From: an uncultured Reyranella sp.
GTDB taxonomy: Bacteria > Pseudomonadota > Alphaproteobacteria > Reyranellales > Reyranellaceae
Length of the DNA: 64,000 nucleotides
NCBI GenBank assembly: GCA_937915145.1
Contig: CALDNT010000058.1
Location: forward strand, 1 to 64,000
Reading direction: 5' to 3'
The position numbers and the translations under genes were made by a program. Of the stretch, positions 24,374 to 33,440 are shown in pieces. Under the pieces are notes generated by a model that did no database searches, was not told the DNA's origin, and was given only the letters and a program-made list of their open reading frames with translations. Within the stretch, counting starts at the first letter, position 1; each line of letters starts with the position of its first letter.

Positions 24374-25340
24374 GTCCAACATTCCGGTCCTCGAGGTCAA
24401 GGACCTCAAGAAGCATTTTCCCATAAAGAAAGGTCTGCTGCGACGCACGGTGGGTCAGGTCTATGCCGTCGACGGCATCAGCTTCTCGATCAAATCCGGC
24501 GAGACACTGGGGCTGGTCGGCGAGAGCGGTTGCGGCAAGACCACGGCCGGCCGCGCCGTTCTGCGTCTGGTCGAGCCGACCTCCGGCACGATCGAGGTTG
24601 GCGGCACCGACATCACCCATCTGTCGAAGGGCGAGCTGCGCCCCTACAGGCGGCAGATGCAGATCATCTTCCAGGATCCGTTCTCGTCGCTCAATCCGCG
24701 CATGTACGCGGGCGATATCGTCGGCGAACCGCTACTGGTTCATGGCGTGTCGTCGGCCAAGGAACGGGCCGAGCAGGTGGCGGCACTGTTCGCGCGCGTC
24801 GGCCTCAGGCCGGCCCAGATGAGCAACTATCCGCACCAGTTTTCGGGTGGTCAGCGCCAGCGCATCGGTATCGCCCGCGCCCTGGCGCTGGGGCCCAAGC
24901 TGATCGTGGGCGACGAGCCGGTCTCGGCGCTGGATGTTTCGATCCAGGCGCAGGTCATCAACTTGCTGCAGGATCTGCAGCGCGAGCGGCAGCTCTCTTA
25001 CCTTTTCATCTCGCACAATCTCGCAGTGGTTGAGCACATCAGCCACCAGATCGCGGTGATGTATCTCGGGCGCATCGTCGAGTACGCCGACACGCGCTCG
25101 ATCTTCACCCGTGCCCAGCACCCCTATACCGAGGCGCTGCTGTCGGCCGTGCCGGTGCCGGATCCCGCCATCAAGCGCCAGAAGCGGGTGCTGCAGGGCG
25201 ACGTGCCGAGTCCGGTGAAGCCACCGTCCGGCTGTCACTTCCACACCCGTTGTCCCTATGCCGTGGCACGCTGCAAGATTGAATCTCCTCCGCTGCGCGA
25301 AATAGCACCTGGGCATCACGTTTCCTGCCATCTGCGCTAG
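24366..25340 (+). CDS. ABC transporter ATP-binding protein, DppF-type
   Basis: Second cytoplasmic ATPase, 324 residues from the ATG at 24366. The open frame runs further upstream inside dppD-type sequence, but only the stretch from [19 protein letters not shown] matches the family. Walker A is GESGCGKT, the signature FSGGQRQR and Walker [13 protein letters not shown]. The C terminus again has the Cys-containing [14 protein letters not shown] motif. It completes the importer and is followed after 42 bases by the GMC oxidoreductase gene. Confidence 0.95.
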   Translation: MSESNIPVLEVKDLKKHFPIKKGLLRRTVGQVYAVDGISFSIKSGETLGLVGESGCGKTTAGRAVLRLVEPTSGTIEVGGTDITHLSKGELRPYRRQMQIIFQDPFSSLNPRMYAGDIVGEPLLVHGVSSAKERAEQVAALFARVGLRPAQMSNYPHQFSGGQRQRIGIARALALGPKLIVGDEPVSALDVSIQAQVINLLQDLQRERQLSYLFISHNLAVVEHISHQIAVMYLGRIVEYADTRSIFTRAQHPYTEALLSAVPVPDPAIKRQKRVLQGDVPSPVKPPSGCHFHTRCPYAVARCKIESPPLREIAPGHHVSCHLR

Positions 25341-25382
25341 AGTGCTCTCCAGCCAAATCTGGAAACCGGGAGCGCAAGCATC

Positions 25383-26999
25383 ATGGCCGATTGGGATTAC
25401 ATCGTCGTAGGCGGCGGTTCGGCGGGCTGTGTGTTGGCCAGCCGCTTGAGCGAGGATCCGACAGTCAAGGTGCTGCTGCTCGAGGCCGGCCCGCGTGACA
25501 GATCGATATGGATCGACATCCCGGTCGGCTTCACCAGGCTCCTGCAGCACAAGTCCTACAACTGGATGTTCGAGATGGAACCCGAGGAGGGCATGGCCGG
25601 GCGGCGAATTCCCTGTCCGCGCGGGCGGACCCTGGGCGGCTCCAGCTCCATCAACGGCATGCTCTATGTGCGTGGCCAGCCGCTCGATTACGACATTTGG
25701 GGACAGCAGGGTAACCGCGGCTGGTCCTACGATCAGGTGCTGCCGTACTTCAAGAAGTCCGAGAATTACGAGGGCACCGGCGACGACAGCCGCGGCAAGG
25801 GTGGGCCGCTCAACGTCGCCGACATGTACGAGCGCCACGAACTCTGCGATGCCTTCATCGAGGCGGCGGCTGGCACCGGCTTTCCGAAGAATCCCGACTA
25901 CAACAACGGCAAGCAGGAAGGCTTTGGCTACTATCAGACGACGATGAAGAACGGCAAGCGCTGGTCGACCGCCCGCGCCTTCCTCGATCCGGCGCGCAGC
26001 CGGCCCAATCTCAGGATCGAGACCGATGCGCTGGCCAGCCGGGTGCTGATCGAGGGCAAGCGCTGCGTCGGCGTTGCCTACGCAGTCCACGGGCAGGCGC
26101 GTGAAGCACGTGCCAACCGTGAGGTCGTGGTCGCATGTGGCGCCGTGCAGTCGCCACAGCTTCTCGAGCTCTCCGGCATCGGCCAGCCCGAGCTACTGAA
26201 GAGCCATGGCATCGAGGTGAAGCACGAACTGAAGGGTGTTGGCGAGAACTACGGCGACCATTTCGCGCCGCGCATGAACTGGCGGATCAACCAGGGGATC
26301 ACGCTGAACGAGCAGACGCGTGGGCTGAACATGGTGAAGGAAGTCGTGAAGTACTTCACGACTCGCCGCGGCATCCTGACCTGGACGGCCGGCATCGTGT
26401 ACGGCTTCGTACGGACGCGGCCGGGTCTGGAATCACCGGACATGCAGTTCCATATGGCGCACGCCAGCTACGACACCGCGGCCAAGCGTGACCTCGAAGC
26501 CGAGCCTGGCATGACCGTGGTGATCGGCCAGTGCCGGCCGGAGTCGCGCGGCTCGATCCACATCAAGTCGGGCACGCCGGGCGCGGCGCCGGCGATCCGG
26601 CCCAACTTCCTGTCGGCCCAGACCGACCGTGATGCCACGGTGGCGGGCATGCAGATTGCCCGGAAGATCGTCCAGCATCCGGCAGTCGCCAGATACGTGG
26701 CCTTCGAGAATACCCCGGGCGACAAGGTGCAAAGCTACGACGAGTGGCTGGATTTCGCCCGCCGCAACGGTCAGACGACCTATCACGTCGTCGGCACCTG
26801 CAAGATGGGGCACGACACGATGGCGGTCGTCGACGATCGGTTGCGCGTTCACGGTCTCGCCGGTCTGCGCGTCGTCGACGCGTCGATCATGCCGACCGTG
26901 ACGTCGGGCAACACCAACGCGCCCACCATCATGATCGCCGAAAAGGGTTCGGACATGATCAAGGAAGATGCCAAGATGGGGCAGAAGGCCGCCGCCTGA
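25383..26999 (+). CDS. GMC-family FAD oxidoreductase
   Basis: Choline dehydrogenase-like flavoprotein of 538 residues, cytoplasmic. The FAD motif is VVGGGSAGC near the N terminus, with GRTLGGSSSINGMLYVRGQ and CGAVQSPQLLELSGIGQP as GMC signatures. The catalytic His is in TTYHVVGTCKMGHD and the paired Asn in SGNTNAPTIMIAEK. It resembles the other GMC gene of the window (13778-15373) closely in layout, so the two are paralogues. Its place directly behind a complete ABC importer suggests that it oxidises the imported compound. Confidence 0.93.
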   Translation: MADWDYIVVGGGSAGCVLASRLSEDPTVKVLLLEAGPRDRSIWIDIPVGFTRLLQHKSYNWMFEMEPEEGMAGRRIPCPRGRTLGGSSSINGMLYVRGQPLDYDIWGQQGNRGWSYDQVLPYFKKSENYEGTGDDSRGKGGPLNVADMYERHELCDAFIEAAAGTGFPKNPDYNNGKQEGFGYYQTTMKNGKRWSTARAFLDPARSRPNLRIETDALASRVLIEGKRCVGVAYAVHGQAREARANREVVVACGAVQSPQLLELSGIGQPELLKSHGIEVKHELKGVGENYGDHFAPRMNWRINQGITLNEQTRGLNMVKEVVKYFTTRRGILTWTAGIVYGFVRTRPGLESPDMQFHMAHASYDTAAKRDLEAEPGMTVVIGQCRPESRGSIHIKSGTPGAAPAIRPNFLSAQTDRDATVAGMQIARKIVQHPAVARYVAFENTPGDKVQSYDEWLDFARRNGQTTYHVVGTCKMGHDTMAVVDDRLRVHGLAGLRVVDASIMPTVTSGNTNAPTIMIAEKGSDMIKEDAKMGQKAAA

Positions 27000-27014
27000 G
27001 CCGAGGAGGAAGCA

Positions 27015-27443
27015 ATGAAATTGTCCGGATCGACCCTTGCCGTTCTTGTCATGTGCGCTGCCGTGGCGGCCTGCATGCCGCCACTTCCGGTTGCTGAAAG
27101 CAAGGAGAACCTGCTGGCGTCCTCGGGTTTCCGGACCATCTCGGTGAACACACCGGCAAAGGTGGCGGCATTCAAGCAGCTGCCGGCGCACGAACTGTCG
27201 AGGAAGAACTACAAGGGCAAAGCCGTCTGGGTGTACCCCGACCGCGACGTCTGTGGGTGCGTCTATATCGGCAGCCAGAAAACCTACGATGCTTACATCA
27301 AGAAGGCGACCCAGAGGATGATTTCGGACTCGCTCAAGGTCAACGACTCCGACGACCCGTACAACCCGACCGCGGAGGTGAACGCCCTGGATTATGACTG
27401 GGCCAATGATCCGGAGGCCTACGGCATCAACAACGACTGGTAG
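27015..27443 (+). CDS. Putative lipoprotein of unknown function
   Basis: Protein of 142 residues with a signal peptide and lipobox (VAAC, Cys20), so it is predicted to be lipid-anchored, on the periplasmic side of the inner or outer membrane. The mature part has an unusual CGC pair (RDVCGCVYIGSQKTYDAY) and an acidic, Asp/Asn/Tyr-rich tail ending AYGINNDW. I do not recognise a characterised family. A GAGGAGG site precedes the ATG, 15 bases after the GMC gene, so it is co-transcribed with the importer operon. It ends eight bases from the convergent AhpD-like gene. Confidence 0.7.
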   Translation: MKLSGSTLAVLVMCAAVAACMPPLPVAESKENLLASSGFRTISVNTPAKVAAFKQLPAHELSRKNYKGKAVWVYPDRDVCGCVYIGSQKTYDAYIKKATQRMISDSLKVNDSDDPYNPTAEVNALDYDWANDPEAYGINNDW

Positions 27444-27451
27444 CGCCGTCC

Positions 27452-28054
27452 TCAGCCCTGCGTCGCGGGCTCGCCCAAAGACAGCATCAGCCGGTTGGCC
27501 CAATTGAAGAACGAGGCTGCTCCGATCAGGTCAGCGATCGCGGCATCGTCGAGACCGACCTTGCGCAGGCGGTCGATATGCGTCGGACCGAAGGCAATCG
27601 GGAGTGCCGTCAGCGCCACGGACGCCGCCACGATGGCATCCCAGCGTTCGTCGAGCCTGGTGCCGACACCTTCGTCGAGCAGGCGCTGAACGTCGTCCAC
27701 GCGCTTGGAATAGGTCGCGGCGAACCGGGCGTGAACCGAGGCACAGTAGATGCAGCCGTTCAGGCGTGAGGTCGCGGCGGCCGCAAGCTCGCGCTCCGCC
27801 CGCGGCAGGCCGGCCTCCGGGTTGTAGAAGATGTCCTTGTCGGTTCGGGTGCGGGCTTCGAGGACGTCCGGATCGCGTGCCAGCAGGCGGAAATACGGCG
27901 ACTTCACGCGCGAGGCGTCGACGAGACTGGCGAGGTGGCGCTCGGTCATGTCGCTTTCGGCCATTGGCTCGATCCAGGGTAGCCAGTCGAGCATGTCGCG
28001 GGTGAAGACCACCGGTTCGGTGTGCGGCGGAGGGGTGAGTGTCTTCTCGGTCAT
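27452..28054 (-). CDS. Alkylhydroperoxidase-domain protein (Avi_7169 family)
   Basis: CMD/AhpD-fold protein of 200 residues. The redox site CIYCASVHA shows the CxxC pair and following His of AhpD-type peroxidases, inside a helical region with LPRAERELAAAATSRLNG. It matches the Avi_7169-type family, known to co-occur with the next two genes. The start is the ATG at 28054, which shares four bases (ATGA) with the upstream gene's stop. The in-frame extension to 28153 lies in that gene and is not family sequence. The role is presumably thiol-dependent peroxide or radical handling for the luciferase-like enzyme. The actual reaction is unknown. Confidence 0.85.
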   Translation of the reverse strand: MTEKTLTPPPHTEPVVFTRDMLDWLPWIEPMAESDMTERHLASLVDASRVKSPYFRLLARDPDVLEARTRTDKDIFYNPEAGLPRAERELAAAATSRLNGCIYCASVHARFAATYSKRVDDVQRLLDEGVGTRLDERWDAIVAASVALTALPIAFGPTHIDRLRKVGLDDAAIADLIGAASFFNWANRLMLSLGEPATQG

Positions 28055-28626
28055 AGGGTGCTCGCGAGGGTGTTGAGTCCGGCGACGACCCGGATCTGGT
28101 AAGCGAGGAAGGAGACGAGTTGGGATATCGTCACGATGTCGGTCGTTGACCAACCGGCATCGAGCAGCGACTGCAGCGCCGGTGCTGCCGCGTCGCGCGG
28201 ATGGAACACCAACATGTGGGTGTGCTCGAATGCCGCTGGCAGGCGGGCGCCCAGCGTCTTGCGGCCGGCGGGGCTCGTTTTCCAGCTGGGGCCGGGCGCG
28301 TCCTCGACGCTGAGCGGGCCCTTGGGAAAACGGCCGTAGGGGCCCTTGCTTTTGGCTGCCGCCACTTCCGCCGCGACGGCCGTGCGCAGGCCTGCCGGCA
28401 GCTTCGCGGCATAGAAGGAGTCAGTCCTGGGCTCGCCGTGCAGGCCCGCGACGAAGGCCGCGATGGCGTGGCGTTCGTCGGCGGTGACGCCGGCCAGGTC
28501 CGCGGGTTCGAACAAGGATGAATAGCTTGTTTGGGCGTGCTTGCGTGCCTCGCTGCGGTTGGCGCGGATCGCATCGAGCTTCGAGCCCGGCGCGATGCCA
28601 ACCAGCGTGTCGATCACATCGGTCAT
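28051..28626 (-). CDS. CMD-domain protein (Avi_7170 family)
   Basis: Carboxymuconolactone-decarboxylase-fold protein of 191 residues. Unlike its partner it has no CxxC pair, so it is not a classical AhpD peroxidase. The helical core DERHAIAAFVAGLHGEPRTDSFYA and the C-terminal ATDIVTISQLVSFLAYQIRVVAGL-like region fit the Avi_7170 family. It is coupled by ATGA overlaps to both neighbours, the AhpD-like protein downstream and the luciferase-like monooxygenase upstream, which points to a complex or a strict stoichiometry. Confidence 0.82.
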   Translation of the reverse strand: MTDVIDTLVGIAPGSKLDAIRANRSEARKHAQTSYSSLFEPADLAGVTADERHAIAAFVAGLHGEPRTDSFYAAKLPAGLRTAVAAEVAAAKSKGPYGRFPKGPLSVEDAPGPSWKTSPAGRKTLGARLPAAFEHTHMLVFHPRDAAAPALQSLLDAGWSTTDIVTISQLVSFLAYQIRVVAGLNTLASTL

Positions 28627-29696
28627 GCGACTTGTCTTGCTCCCGCATTCATTTTCGGCGTCCAGCCCAGTGCCGGCGCCACCTTGTCGGCAAACAGCTC
28701 GATGGAGCGCAGGATATACGGATGCGGCGGATCAATCGAGTGGACCTGCATGGTGAGATCGGTCGCACGCCTCAGGGTGGTGTCCACCTGCAGTGAGGCG
28801 ATGACCTCGTCCGGGGTGCCGATATGAGCGTCCATGGCGGCGATCAGGTCGCCGACCAGATTTCCCGACGAGAGGTTGCCCGTGGCCGCCAGCCGGTGGC
28901 GCATGCGCGACAGACCGATCTCGGCCAGCCGCATGGCTTCCGCCGTGCTGTCCGCGACGAAGATCGTGCGAGATGCCAGGATCCGTGGCTCGCGACCTTC
29001 GGGCAGAGCTTCCAGATAGGCATCGAGCATCGGATTCTGGATGTCGGCCAGAGATGACTGGAGTGCATCGGCTGGCCGTGGTTGCGTACGCGACAGCATC
29101 AGGCCGTCTCCCGCAGCCCCGGCGCGGCGCGCCCCTGCCACGGTGAAGGTCGCCTGCCAGATGCGATCGACCAGGGTCGGGCTCGCTGGATAGAGCCTGT
29201 CGCCGCCGGCAAGCTCTCCGCCCGACCAGGCGGTCTTCAGCAGCGCGAGATGGCGGTCGAACAGTCCGTGCCGGTCGTCGCTGTCGAGGCTGAAGGCGGT
29301 GAAGGCGGTGAGGTTGCCGCCTGGACCCACACCCACTTCGAGGCGGCCGCCGCTTAACAGATCGGTGACGGCGGCATCCTCGGCCACCCGGATCGGCAGC
29401 TCCAGCGGCAGGGTGACGATGCCTGTGCCGAGGCGAATGCGGGAAGTGTGGGCGGCGACGTGGGCAAGAAAGACGAACGGCGCCGGCAGGCCGCCTTCGC
29501 CTTCATGGAAATGGTGCTGGGCGATCCAGGCCGAATCGAGACCGTACTTCTCGGCCTGCACGATCTGCGCCGTGGCCAGCCGGTAGCGCTCGGCAGCGCC
29601 GGCCTGGTCGAGCAGGCGGGTGAAGAAGCCGAGACGCTTGATCGAGGGTACGGTCGTCATGGGCGCCGACGCGGCGGAGGCCGGCAGCCGTCCCAT
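28623..29696 (-). CDS. FMN-dependent luciferase-like monooxygenase (KPN_01858 family)
   Basis: Bacterial luciferase-fold flavin monooxygenase of 357 residues. Typical segments are the N-terminal RLGFFTRLLDQ, AEKYGLDSAWIAQHHFHEGEGGLPAPFVFLAHVAAHTSRIRLGTGIVTLP and DLLSGGRLEVGVGPGG. Such enzymes use reduced flavin and oxygen to oxidise aldehydes, sulfonates or other compounds. The gene order LLM - Avi_7170 - Avi_7169 is a conserved trio of unknown function. The start may be the ATG at 29696, directly abutting the TGA of the previous gene, or the ATG at 29660. Confidence 0.86.
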   Translation of the reverse strand: MGRLPASAASAPMTTVPSIKRLGFFTRLLDQAGAAERYRLATAQIVQAEKYGLDSAWIAQHHFHEGEGGLPAPFVFLAHVAAHTSRIRLGTGIVTLPLELPIRVAEDAAVTDLLSGGRLEVGVGPGGNLTAFTAFSLDSDDRHGLFDRHLALLKTAWSGGELAGGDRLYPASPTLVDRIWQATFTVAGARRAGAAGDGLMLSRTQPRPADALQSSLADIQNPMLDAYLEALPEGREPRILASRTIFVADSTAEAMRLAEIGLSRMRHRLAATGNLSSGNLVGDLIAAMDAHIGTPDEVIASLQVDTTLRRATDLTMQVHSIDPPHPYILRSIELFADKVAPALGWTPKMNAGARQVA

Positions 29697-30761
29697 TCAG
29701 CCGCCGAGCAGGGCCGGTGCCGCCTTGATCTCCTGCCGCTCCACCTTCTTCACGATCTCGGTCAGCTTGCTGTGGGTAGGTGCGGGAACGCCGATGTAGG
29801 TGCCGCGGTCGGCGACGTAGCCATTCATGAACTCGATTTCGGTGCGTCGGCCCTTGCGGATGTCTTGGGCCATCGACGGGCGCTGGATGTCGGCGCGGGG
29901 GTTGGGATTGGTATTGGAGCCGGGGCGCAGGATGGTCTCGATCTCGTCGAGGGCGGCCTTGTCGCCTTCCGATGCCTTGGCCAGCGTCTCGGGCTCCATC
30001 TTGCCGATCTTCTCGATGTGGTAACCAAGGGCTTGGCCGACGCGCACGGCCTCGCCGCCGAGCTTGATCGAGAACCGGCGGATGGCGTCGTTGCGGTCGC
30101 AATCGGCACCTGTAAGTCCGGTGGCGGCCGAAACGCCGTTCTTCATGCCGTTCTGGCAGAGCTTCGACCAGCGCTCGCCCCACAGGTTTGTCGTCGTCTT
30201 GGCGCTGTCGATGCGGCCTACCATTTCGCGCAGTTCCTCGACGCGCTTGGTAATCCGGCCATGGACCTCGCCAACGCGGAACACGGTGTGCTTGTCGCCG
30301 CCCTTGGCGACGGTACGACGGATGCGGGCGGGTTCGTACATGTCGACCGAGATCAGAGACGCCACCATTCCCACGGTCTTGCCCCAGCCGACGACGCCGG
30401 CGATGCGTTCCTCGTTCAGGCAGTTCTGCAGCGATACGATATAGCCGTCAGGGGCGAGGTACTGCTTGATCAACGCCGTCGCCCATTCGGTGTCGTAGGA
30501 TTTCATCGATACGAAGGCGATGTCGATCGGCTTCTGCCGGGACAGGGCTTCCACCTCGGTGAGATGCATGGTCTTGGCTTCGGTGACGGTGAATTTCTCT
30601 TCCGGCGTCACACCGTCGAGTTCAAGGCCGCGCGTGCGGATGGCCTCGATGTTCTCCGGCCAGAAATCGATCAGGGTTACGTCCTCGCCCGCCTTGGCGA
30701 GATAGCCGCCGACATAGCCGCCCAACGCACCGACGCCGACAACTGCAATTCGCTTGCCCAT
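29697..30761 (-). CDS. Ketopantoate reductase (ApbA/PanE) family protein
   Basis: NADPH-dependent 2-oxo acid reductase of the 2-dehydropantoate 2-reductase family, 354 residues, slightly longer than the usual about 300. The Rossmann motif VVGVGALGGYVGGYLAKAG is at the N terminus, and the family Lys/Asn/Ser regions are represented by LCQNGMKNGVSAATGL (K, N) and RTEIEFMNGYVADRG (E, N). The setting in a catabolic operon rather than with panB suggests that it reduces some other 2-oxo acid. It is separated by 12 bases from the upstream alpha/beta hydrolase. Confidence 0.88.
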   Translation of the reverse strand: MGKRIAVVGVGALGGYVGGYLAKAGEDVTLIDFWPENIEAIRTRGLELDGVTPEEKFTVTEAKTMHLTEVEALSRQKPIDIAFVSMKSYDTEWATALIKQYLAPDGYIVSLQNCLNEERIAGVVGWGKTVGMVASLISVDMYEPARIRRTVAKGGDKHTVFRVGEVHGRITKRVEELREMVGRIDSAKTTTNLWGERWSKLCQNGMKNGVSAATGLTGADCDRNDAIRRFSIKLGGEAVRVGQALGYHIEKIGKMEPETLAKASEGDKAALDEIETILRPGSNTNPNPRADIQRPSMAQDIRKGRRTEIEFMNGYVADRGTYIGVPAPTHSKLTEIVKKVERQEIKAAPALLGG

Positions 30762-30773
30762 TTCCCGTTCTCC

Positions 30774-31538
30774 CTAAGCCGCCGGCAGTTTGGTGAGGAA
30801 CGCCTCGACCGCCTGATTGAAAAGCGCAGGCTGGTGCAGATTGGCTGCATGGCCCGCGTCGGGAACGACCGCCTTGATCGCCCCCTTGATCTTGGCCGCC
30901 ATGTAGTCGGTGGCGGCAAGGAAACCGGTATCGTTGGCGCCAACCAGAACCAGCGTCGGCACGGTCACCGTCTCGAGCGAGCGTATCACCCGGTCGTCCT
31001 GCTGGGCCAGCATGCCGCGCGCAGCGCCGGCGAGGCCTTTGGCATCGCGGTGGCGCGTGAGCTTGACCTCGTCGCTGGAATTGAGGGCCGCCAGCCCGCG
31101 GGCCTCGAGGTCGGCTGCCCGCTTGTGCGCGGTCGCGTTCCATTTGGCGCGTGCCTCGTCGTTCTTGAAGCCGGGGCCGGTGTCGAACAGCATCAACGCC
31201 CGCACACGGTCCGGATGGGCGGCGTGGAATGCAAGCGACATATAGCCACCCAGCGACAGGCCGGCGACGATCGCCGTCCTGGCACCCACGACGTCGAGCA
31301 GCGCGGCCATGTCACCCACCGTCAATGCCGCGGAATAGAGATCTGGGTCGGCCGGATAGTCCGAGTCTCCGTGTCCGCGCATGTCCCAGACAACCACCTG
31401 GTAGCGGTCCTTCAGCGCGGCGATCTGGCCGTCCCACATCCGGCAGGTCGAGCTGTAACCATGGCTCAGCAGAAGGGTGGGTCCGGAGCCATGGACCTCG
31501 TAGTGGATCTTCACGCCGGCACGATCGAGTTTGGCCAT
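30774..31538 (-). CDS. Alpha/beta hydrolase
   Basis: Hydrolase of 254 residues from the ATG at 31538. An in-frame ATG at 31559 overlaps the upstream gene and is less likely, and a GGAGAG site precedes the chosen start. The oxyanion-hole region is LLSHGYSSTCRMW, the nucleophile elbow GLSLGGYMS (Ser), the acid is in LVGANDTGF and the His is in VPDAGHAAN. The similarity to meta-cleavage and 3-oxoadipate enol-lactone hydrolases suggests ester, lactone or C-C bond cleavage. The operon with two flavin monooxygenases fits an oxygenolytic degradation route. Confidence 0.89.
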   Translation of the reverse strand: MAKLDRAGVKIHYEVHGSGPTLLLSHGYSSTCRMWDGQIAALKDRYQVVVWDMRGHGDSDYPADPDLYSAALTVGDMAALLDVVGARTAIVAGLSLGGYMSLAFHAAHPDRVRALMLFDTGPGFKNDEARAKWNATAHKRAADLEARGLAALNSSDEVKLTRHRDAKGLAGAARGMLAQQDDRVIRSLETVTVPTLVLVGANDTGFLAATDYMAAKIKGAIKAVVPDAGHAANLHQPALFNQAVEAFLTKLPAA

Positions 31539-31548
31539 GATCTCTCCG

Positions 31549-33435
31549 TTACGGTGCAATGCGGTTTTCCAGCCGGGCCCGCTCGAGGTAGCGGTCGGCG
31601 TCTTCCTCGAGCAGCAGCCGGTCCTTCGTCAAGGCCGTGACGACGGCCTGCACCTTGGCGAGGTAGTCGGCATGGCTTGTATAACGTTCGGTGATCGAAG
31701 GACGTGGATCTGTCGCTGCCAGCCGCGACGCCTTGTCGATGGGGAAGGGAAGGCAGCTGCCGTCCCGGTCGGCGATCTCACCGGCAGGATAGGGCGGCTT
31801 GTATTCGTTCCAGCCGGTGTAGGTGGCAAGCGGCACGGCAATGTCGGGAAGCCGAATCCCGGCGGCTTCATTGCCATCGTCATCGACCTTGCAGACCAGC
31901 GTGCGATAAGACTCAGCCGGAGGCTTGGGATGCACCCAGTCTCCGGGCGGCGCGACCCGGTTGGTGGTGCGCACCACGGCAGCGCCTGGCACGGCGGGAA
32001 AGCCTGTCTTGTCCGGTTCGACCAGGGTGCCGCCGGTAAGCGTCGGCAAGCGGCTGGGCGGTGGCGGCGTGCCCGATACGACCCATTCATCGAGCGCCAC
32101 CAGCAGGGCGCGCACCGCCGGCATGGGATTGTGGGGATTGCGCGGATTGATATCGGGTCCGGGGTCGGACGGCGCACCGGCACGTCCGCCGTGCTGGGTG
32201 CCGGCGATCATGTAGACGCGCGAATTATCGGGCAGAACGACGTCCTGGTGGCCGAGCGGGTCGGTGTGCAACAGCGAGGCGCCCTTCTGCCAGTACTCGG
32301 TCGACGTGTTGGTCTCGATCAACAGTGGATCGGTGGCGTCACCGCGAAACAACGACCCCGTTCGTCCGGTCAGCGGATCGGAGAGCGTCGCTGTCGAGAA
32401 CGGAAATTCGTTCTCCGGGAAACCATGGTCCTCGTGCTGGGTGTTGGTGCGGGCTGGTTGGCCGAACGGCATGTTGAAGAAAAGGCGGCCGACCCCGGCG
32501 ATGTGCGAGTGGATGCCGTCGAAGACTCTGCGGCCGCTCTCATCGCGGTTGAAGCCCTGGCCGACGTGGTGGCGTAGGTAGCGGCCGGCCTGCGAAAAGC
32601 CGATGGCCAGCGCATGGGTGATTGGCCGCCCCGTTACAGCCGATGCTGCCGGATCGTAGCGCAACCAGCTCACGACGTCGCGCGTGGCGGCGAAGCCGAG
32701 GCCGAGAACCTTGGGCTTGGTCGCTGGATAGTGGAATTCATAGAGGAAGCCTGGCCGAGGCTTGGTGCCGTCCGGCCGCAGCTTGATCGAACGATTGCCG
32801 ACGAAACACCAGACCGCAGCCGGCAGTTCCTCGGGGGTATCGGTTTCCCGCTCGCGCACCGTCAGGCGCGCCTGTGACTGGTCGAGCGTCGCGGCTTCAT
32901 GGGAGAGCTTGAATGCCTCCAGAATGCCCACGCGCGTACCTGACACGAACTCGTCGCGGACGGTCTTCACGATCGGTTGTCCGCCATCGGTGGCGACAGG
33001 TGCGGTGAGGGCAAGACCCAGGTTGGTGCGCGGTGCGTCCGGATCCCATCCCGACCAGACGATGGTGAAACCCAGGCGCAGCGGAAAACCATTGCCGAGA
33101 TCCGCCGTTGTCTTGGGGTCGTTCACGCCCTGAGGGCCGTCGGCGATGTTGCCAAACAGCATCTTGCGGCCACGATTATTCACTTCGTAGAGGATGCGGC
33201 CGTTGCCGCGGGCTGGATCCTTGGGCCGCAGGATAAAGATATCGGTGGTGTACTCGACCCTCCCGCGGGTGTTGCGCGGTGCTTTGTCGAGCAGGGCGAT
33301 GCCCTGGTTGGACGGATCCGCCGGGTCGATCTCGCCCTTGGCAACGCCGACCAGGCGCTCATACGCGCCAACGTCGCCGAACGCGACGCCATCGGCCAGC
33401 GGCTCGACGGCCTGAACGTCGATTGAAAGCAGCAC
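31549..33435 (-). CDS. Large alpha/beta hydrolase-domain protein (Abhydrolase_10 type)
   Basis: Protein of 628 residues from a poorly characterised alpha/beta hydrolase family. It starts VQAVEPLADGVAFGDVGAYERLVG, a conserved N terminus. The predicted nucleophile Ser sits in AIGFSQAGRYLRHH, followed by FNRDESGRRVFDG. No signal peptide is seen, so it appears cytoplasmic. It may act on large hydrophobic esters. The gap to the upstream VOC gene is five bases and that to the next hydrolase gene ten, so it is firmly in the eight-gene operon. Confidence 0.85.
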   Translation of the reverse strand: MLLSIDVQAVEPLADGVAFGDVGAYERLVGVAKGEIDPADPSNQGIALLDKAPRNTRGRVEYTTDIFILRPKDPARGNGRILYEVNNRGRKMLFGNIADGPQGVNDPKTTADLGNGFPLRLGFTIVWSGWDPDAPRTNLGLALTAPVATDGGQPIVKTVRDEFVSGTRVGILEAFKLSHEAATLDQSQARLTVRERETDTPEELPAAVWCFVGNRSIKLRPDGTKPRPGFLYEFHYPATKPKVLGLGFAATRDVVSWLRYDPAASAVTGRPITHALAIGFSQAGRYLRHHVGQGFNRDESGRRVFDGIHSHIAGVGRLFFNMPFGQPARTNTQHEDHGFPENEFPFSTATLSDPLTGRTGSLFRGDATDPLLIETNTSTEYWQKGASLLHTDPLGHQDVVLPDNSRVYMIAGTQHGGRAGAPSDPGPDINPRNPHNPMPAVRALLVALDEWVVSGTPPPPSRLPTLTGGTLVEPDKTGFPAVPGAAVVRTTNRVAPPGDWVHPKPPAESYRTLVCKVDDDGNEAAGIRLPDIAVPLATYTGWNEYKPPYPAGEIADRDGSCLPFPIDKASRLAATDPRPSITERYTSHADYLAKVQAVVTALTKDRLLLEEDADRYLERARLENRIAP

Positions 33436-33440
33436 GCCGC

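Noticed and set aside
29448-31640. 730-codon forward frame opposite the monooxygenase, reductase and hydrolase genes
   Set aside because: It crosses three well-supported reverse-strand genes and encodes no recognisable protein.
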